From assembly GCF_000196235.1 (NCBI RefSeq), contig NC_008541.1, positions 1,612,001-1,676,000 on the forward strand: DNA of 64,000 nt, written 5' to 3'. Positions 60,953 to 64,000 of the stretch are shown here, one piece after another. The notes under the pieces were generated by a model. That model was given only the letters and a program-made list of their open reading frames with translations, searched no databases and had not been told where the DNA came from. Position 1 is the first letter of the stretch, and each line of letters starts with the position of its first letter. Origin of the DNA: Arthrobacter sp. FB24 (GTDB lineage: Bacteria > Actinomycetota > Actinomycetes > Actinomycetales > Micrococcaceae). A program made the translations under genes and the position numbers.

Positions 60953-61510
60953 GTGAATCAAAGCGAGCCGGGCCAAACCAGAAGAAGCGTTCCCGTGGAC
61001 CAGCTGATCAACAGCCTGTGCGCCACGGTGCCGGACTATCCCAAGCCCGGAATCATCTTCAAGGACCTGACGCCGGTCTTCGCCAACGGTGCCGCCCTCC
61101 GTGCGGTGGTGGACGCACTGGTCGAGCCGTTCAAAGGACAATTCGACGCCGTGGCCGGGGTGGAAGCCCGAGGCTTCCTGCTGGCAGCCGCTGCTGCCTA
61201 TGCCACCGACACTGGGGTGATCACGGTGCGAAAAGCCGGAAAACTCCCACGCAAGGTGATCTCGGAAGACTATGCGCTGGAATACGGGACGGCAACGCTG
61301 GAATTGCACACCGCGGATCTGCCAGCCGGGAGCCGTGTGCTGATTCTCGACGACGTCCTGGCCACGGGCGGTACGCTCGGCGCCGCCGCCCGGCTGTTTG
61401 AACGCTGCGGCGTCCATGTGGCCGGTGTGGGCGTGGTTATGGAACTTGGTGAACTGCGCGGACGCTCGGCACTCACCGGCCACCGGGTCCGCTCACTCCT
61501 CCGGCTCTAG
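60953..61510 (+). CDS. apt: Adenine phosphoribosyltransferase
   Basis: 185 residues. The PRPP-binding loop is VLILDDVLATGGTLGAA; GFLLAAAAAYA and RKAGKLPRKV are typical. Salvages adenine to AMP. GTG 60953 is leaderless. Its TAG stop (61508-61510) lies inside the 6-bp target duplication of the insertion sequence, so the coding sequence is intact. Confidence 0.95.
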   Translation: MNQSEPGQTRRSVPVDQLINSLCATVPDYPKPGIIFKDLTPVFANGAALRAVVDALVEPFKGQFDAVAGVEARGFLLAAAAAYATDTGVITVRKAGKLPRKVISEDYALEYGTATLELHTADLPAGSRVLILDDVLATGGTLGAAARLFERCGVHVAGVGVVMELGELRGRSALTGHRVRSLLRL

Positions 61511-61511
61511 G
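61506..61511 (+). repeat. Target-site duplication, left copy (TCTAGG)
   Basis: Flanks the left terminal repeat of the IS and contains the apt stop codon. The matching copy is at 62589-62594. Confidence 0.85.
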
Positions 61512-62588
61512 TGTAATTCCCACGGAGGTTGTGAACAGCGTGGCGTGATGTAAAAAGCGAGAGCCTCCGGTATCGATTTGGGTTACCACACTCATCTCGA
61601 CGCCAGGAGGCTCTCGTGTCCTACGTTACTCATGCCAACGCCGACCTGACACCCAAAGCCAGGGGAAAGCTCGCCCGGCTGGTCATCGAGCAGGGCTGGA
61701 CTCTACGCCGGGCCGCGGAACGGTTCCAGTGCTCACCGGCCACCGCGAAGAAATGGGTGGACCGGTACCGGGCCCGTGGCGAGGACGGCATGGCTGACTT
61801 GTCCTCGCGGCCGCGTCGAAGCCCGAACCGCACTGATGTCCGCACCGAACGGCGGATTCTGGCGCTGCGTTTCACCCGCCGGTGGGGTCCTCACCGGATC
61901 GCAGCCCACCTGCACCTTGCCCGCTCGACCGTGGGAAAGGTCCTGACCCGGTACCGGATGCCCCGGCTGGCCTGCCTGGACCAAGGCACCGGCCTGCCCA
62001 TCCGCAAGCCGGCACCCCAACGCTACGAACACGACCATCCCGGGGACCTGGTACACGTGGACATCAAGAAACTCGGACGCATCCCAGACGGCGGCGGGCA
62101 CCGCGCCCTGGGACGGGCGGCAGGCCGTAAGAACCGCCGGGCCGGGACCGGCTACGCCTACCTGCACCACGCCGTGGATGACCATTCCCGCCTGGCCTAC
62201 TCCGAAATACTCACCGACGAAAAGAAGGAAACCGCCACAGCGTTCTGGTTCCGCGCCGCATCGTTCTTCGCCGCCCACGGCATCACTGTCAGAGCCGTGC
62301 TCACCGATAACGGCGCTTGCTACCGCTCCAGAGCCTTCACAGCCGCCCTGGGCCCGAACATCAAGCACCGCAGGACTCGGCCCTACCGGCCACAGACCAA
62401 TGGCAAGGTAGAACGCTTCAACCGGACCCTCAACACGGAATGGGCCTACGCCCGGCCCTACACATCAGAAGCCGAGCGAGCAGCCACCTACCCCGGTTGG
62501 CTACATCAGTACAATCATCACAGAACTCATACCGGCATCGGAGGAAAAACTCCCATCAGCCGCGTTCACAACCTCCGTGGGAATTACA
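61512..62588 (+). mobile_element. IS481-family insertion sequence, complete
   Basis: 1077 bp. Perfect 25-bp terminal inverted repeats at 61512-61536 and 62564-62588, beginning TGTAATTCCC and ending in ACA. A 6-bp target duplication TCTAGG flanks it. One transposase ORF fills it. Perfect ends and duplication point to a recent insertion between apt and the HelD gene. Confidence 0.93.
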
Positions 62589-62593
62589 TCTAG
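61616..62593 (+). CDS. IS481-family transposase
   Basis: 325 residues. N-terminal helix-turn-helix (RGKLARLVIEQGWTLRRAAERFQCSPATAKKWVDRYRARG) and DDE integrase core with DIKKLG, TDNGACYRS and NGKVERFNRTL. GTG start at 61616. The stop TAG at 62591-62593 lies outside the right inverted repeat, in the duplicated target, so the last residue and stop come from flanking DNA. Otherwise intact, likely active. Confidence 0.93.
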   Translation: MSYVTHANADLTPKARGKLARLVIEQGWTLRRAAERFQCSPATAKKWVDRYRARGEDGMADLSSRPRRSPNRTDVRTERRILALRFTRRWGPHRIAAHLHLARSTVGKVLTRYRMPRLACLDQGTGLPIRKPAPQRYEHDHPGDLVHVDIKKLGRIPDGGGHRALGRAAGRKNRRAGTGYAYLHHAVDDHSRLAYSEILTDEKKETATAFWFRAASFFAAHGITVRAVLTDNGACYRSRAFTAALGPNIKHRRTRPYRPQTNGKVERFNRTLNTEWAYARPYTSEAERAATYPGWLHQYNHHRTHTGIGGKTPISRVHNLRGNYI

Positions 62594-62594
62594 G
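62589..62594 (+). repeat. Target-site duplication, right copy (TCTAGG)
   Basis: Identical to 61506-61511. It supplies the transposase stop codon. Confidence 0.85.
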
Positions 62595-62599
62595 GCTCA

Positions 62600-62613
62600 C
62601 TGAAATGTTTCAG
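62600..62613. promoter_or_regulatory. 14-bp palindrome upstream of the HelD-like gene
   Basis: CTGAAA-TG-TTTCAG is a perfect inverted repeat, 22 nt before the -10-like TAGAAT (62635-62640). A regulator could bind here. It is not the rifamycin-associated element I recall. Confidence 0.4.
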
Positions 62614-62634
62614 ACGCGTTCATCAAAATGGTTG

Positions 62635-62640
62635 TAGAAT
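62635..62640 (+). promoter_or_regulatory. -10 hexamer TAGAAT of the HelD-like gene
   Basis: TAGAAT lies 35 nt before ATG 62676, leaving about 29 nt of leader with a GGGGAAAG ribosome site. No clear -35. Confidence 0.45.
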
Positions 62641-62675
62641 GGACGGTCTGTCTTTTGCGATAGGGGAAAGTCTCG

Positions 62676-64000
62676 ATGCTCGACGCTGATTTGGCCCATG
62701 AACGGGACTATGTTGCCGGACTGTATGCCCGCCTTGATGAGCTGCGCGAGGAAAAGCGCACTCAACTTGCCCAGGTCCGCCGTGCCGGTGCCGTGGGAAC
62801 CATGCAAAATGTTTCCGAACGGGATGCCTTTGCGGCGCTCTATGAGGACCGCCTGGCACAGCTGGATGCTGTGGACGACCGGCTTGTTTTCGGCCGCCTG
62901 GACCTGGACTCGGGGGAGGCACAGTACATCGGCCGTATCGGTCTGACGACTGATGACCTCCAGCGGCTCATGGTCGACTGGCGCGCGCCCGAGGCCGGGC
63001 ACTTCTACCAGGCCACTGCCTTCGACCGCCAGGGCGTGCGCCGCCGGCGCCACCTGATTCTGCAGGGCCGCGAGGTCAAGGCCATAGAAGACGACGTCCT
63101 CGACGCCGACATGCTGGCCGACAACGAGTCCCTGCAGGGGGAGGGCGCGCTGCTGGCCGCCCTGAACTCCAAGCGGACCGGACGCATGTCGGACATCGTG
63201 GGCACCATCCAGTCGGAGCAGGACCGGATCATCCGCTCGTCCATCTCCGGCGCCGTCGTCGTCCAGGGCGGCCCCGGTACAGGCAAGACGGCGGTTGCGC
63301 TGCACCGCGCAGCGTACCTCCTCTACACCCACCGTGACCGGCTGAAGACCGCCGGTGTGCTCCTGGTGGGTCCGTCGTCGTCGTTCATGAAATACATTGA
63401 GCGCGTCCTGCCGTCACTCGGCGAGACAGGCGTGGTCATGGCAAGTGTCGGCCGGCTGATGCCCGGCATCAACGCTGTGCCCGAACAGGAAGCGGACGTC
63501 GCTGCCGTCAAGGGCAGGCTGGATATGGCCGAGGTGGTTGCCAACGCCGTTTCCAACCGGCAGCGCATTCCGGCTGAGAACCGGATCCTTGAAGTTGACG
63601 GCCGCAAGCTGGTCCTGACTCCCCGACAGGTGCGGCGGGCCCGGGAAAAAGCCCGTGCCACCCACAAGCCGCACAACGAGGCGCGCCTGACGTTCGTGAA
63701 GATCCTGCTCCGTGAGCTCACCGAGCAGATGACCGAGCTCGTCGAGGCCGGCAGCATCGGCAACAATGCCGACCGTTCGTACCTCGCCGAGGACGTCCGC
63801 ACTGCACGCGATGTCCGGATTGCACTCAATCTGTGCTGGATGCCGATGACCCCGGAGAAGCTCATCTCCGAGCTGTTCAGCAAGCCGGCCATCCTGGAGG
63901 CCTGCACGCCCCACCTGACAGATGCTGAACGAGCTCTCCTCAGCCGCCCGGCCGACAGCCCCTGGACCGAAGCCGACGTGCCGTTGCTGGATGAAGCGGC
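62676..64000 (+). CDS. HelD-like RNA-polymerase-associated ATPase (3' truncated)
   Basis: Open from ATG 62676 to the window end (441 codons seen). N-terminal coiled coil (MLDADLAHERDYVAGLYARLDELREEKR...), then GRIGLTTDD, VDWRAPEAGHFYQ, the Q-like IQSEQDRIIRS, and Walker A GGPGTGKTAVALHRA near residue 200. This is the UvrD/Rep-like superfamily 1 HelD layout. HelD proteins remove stalled RNA polymerase; actinobacterial HelR protects from rifamycins. GGGGAAAG precedes the ATG. The C-terminal motor is outside the window. Confidence 0.9.
   Translation, partial: MLDADLAHERDYVAGLYARLDELREEKRTQLAQVRRAGAVGTMQNVSERDAFAALYEDRLAQLDAVDDRLVFGRLDLDSGEAQYIGRIGLTTDDLQRLMVDWRAPEAGHFYQATAFDRQGVRRRRHLILQGREVKAIEDDVLDADMLADNESLQGEGALLAALNSKRTGRMSDIVGTIQSEQDRIIRSSISGAVVVQGGPGTGKTAVALHRAAYLLYTHRDRLKTAGVLLVGPSSSFMKYIERVLPSLGETGVVMASVGRLMPGINAVPEQEADVAAVKGRLDMAEVVANAVSNRQRIPAENRILEVDGRKLVLTPRQVRRAREKARATHKPHNEARLTFVKILLRELTEQMTELVEAGSIGNNADRSYLAEDVRTARDVRIALNLCWMPMTPEKLISELFSKPAILEACTPHLTDAERALLSRPADSPWTEADVPLLDEA

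Noticed and set aside
62589..62675. Rifamycin-associated element before the HelD-like gene
   Set aside because: No match to the motif I remember; only an unrelated palindrome.

Overview
The window is a contiguous stretch of a high-GC Gram-positive chromosome. Gene content and order point to Micrococcaceae, most likely Arthrobacter/Pseudarthrobacter: DUF3046-recA-recX-miaB-miaA-dapF-hflX-lexA synteny, PriA in place of HisA, a mycothiol-dependent enzyme, a ClgR-type regulator, an argCJBDFRGH operon and infC-rpmI-rplT followed by a TrmH gene. The genus is inferred from memory of gene order, not from a search. Coding density is high. I saw no rRNA, tRNA, CRISPR array, prophage or replication origin. 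One complete insertion sequence is present.

Layout. 1-6.4 kb: 3' part of RNase J, ftsK, pgsA, a CinA-like amidase and a ClgR-like regulator. 6.5-13.4 kb: marR, DUF3046, recA-recX, miaB-miaA, dapF and a convergent methyltransferase. 13.4-19.1 kb: hflX behind an unusual leader, a DinG-like helicase, then lexA divergent from a LysM membrane protein. 19.2-25.1 kb: hisC-hisB-hisH-small membrane ORF-priA-sseB-MFS. 25.2-29.3 kb: DUF1844, infC (ATT start)-rpmI-rplT-trmH, GlsB/YeaQ. 29.5-35.4 kb: CDF transporter, MFS, NUDIX, an SOS-type radical SAM gene, pcp, a SIMPL protein and a hypothetical protein. 35.5-39.3 kb: pheST. 39.3-45.5 kb: phosphopantetheinyl transferase, M1 peptidase and a Pls/PosA-type NRPS, a candidate poly-amino-acid (epsilon-polylysine-like) locus. 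45.6-47.8 kb: quinone oxidoreductase and desaturase. 47.9-56.6 kb: arginine operon. 56.6-61.5 kb: PNPOx, mycothiol enzyme, alkylation repair genes (ogt, ada-alkA, mpg) and apt. 61.5-62.6 kb: IS481-family element. 62.7 kb to the end: 5' part of a HelD-like ATPase.

Themes. (1) SOS circuit: near-consensus LexA boxes lie before recA, between lexA and the LysM gene (a YneA/ChiZ/DivS analogue by position), and over the promoter of the Rv2578c-like radical SAM gene. (2) Leaderless transcription: about sixteen starts have a TANNNT hexamer ending 6-7 nt upstream. (3) Ribosome-linked control: hflX is preceded by a leaderless mini-ORF encoding MFLIFE, very close to the macrolide-sensing MsrD leader peptide MYLIFM, which suggests drug-responsive attenuation of a ribosome-rescue GTPase. 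(4) The adenylation-thiolation-membrane synthetase, its PPTase and an M1 peptidase look like a make/prime/degrade set for a cationic isopeptide polymer.
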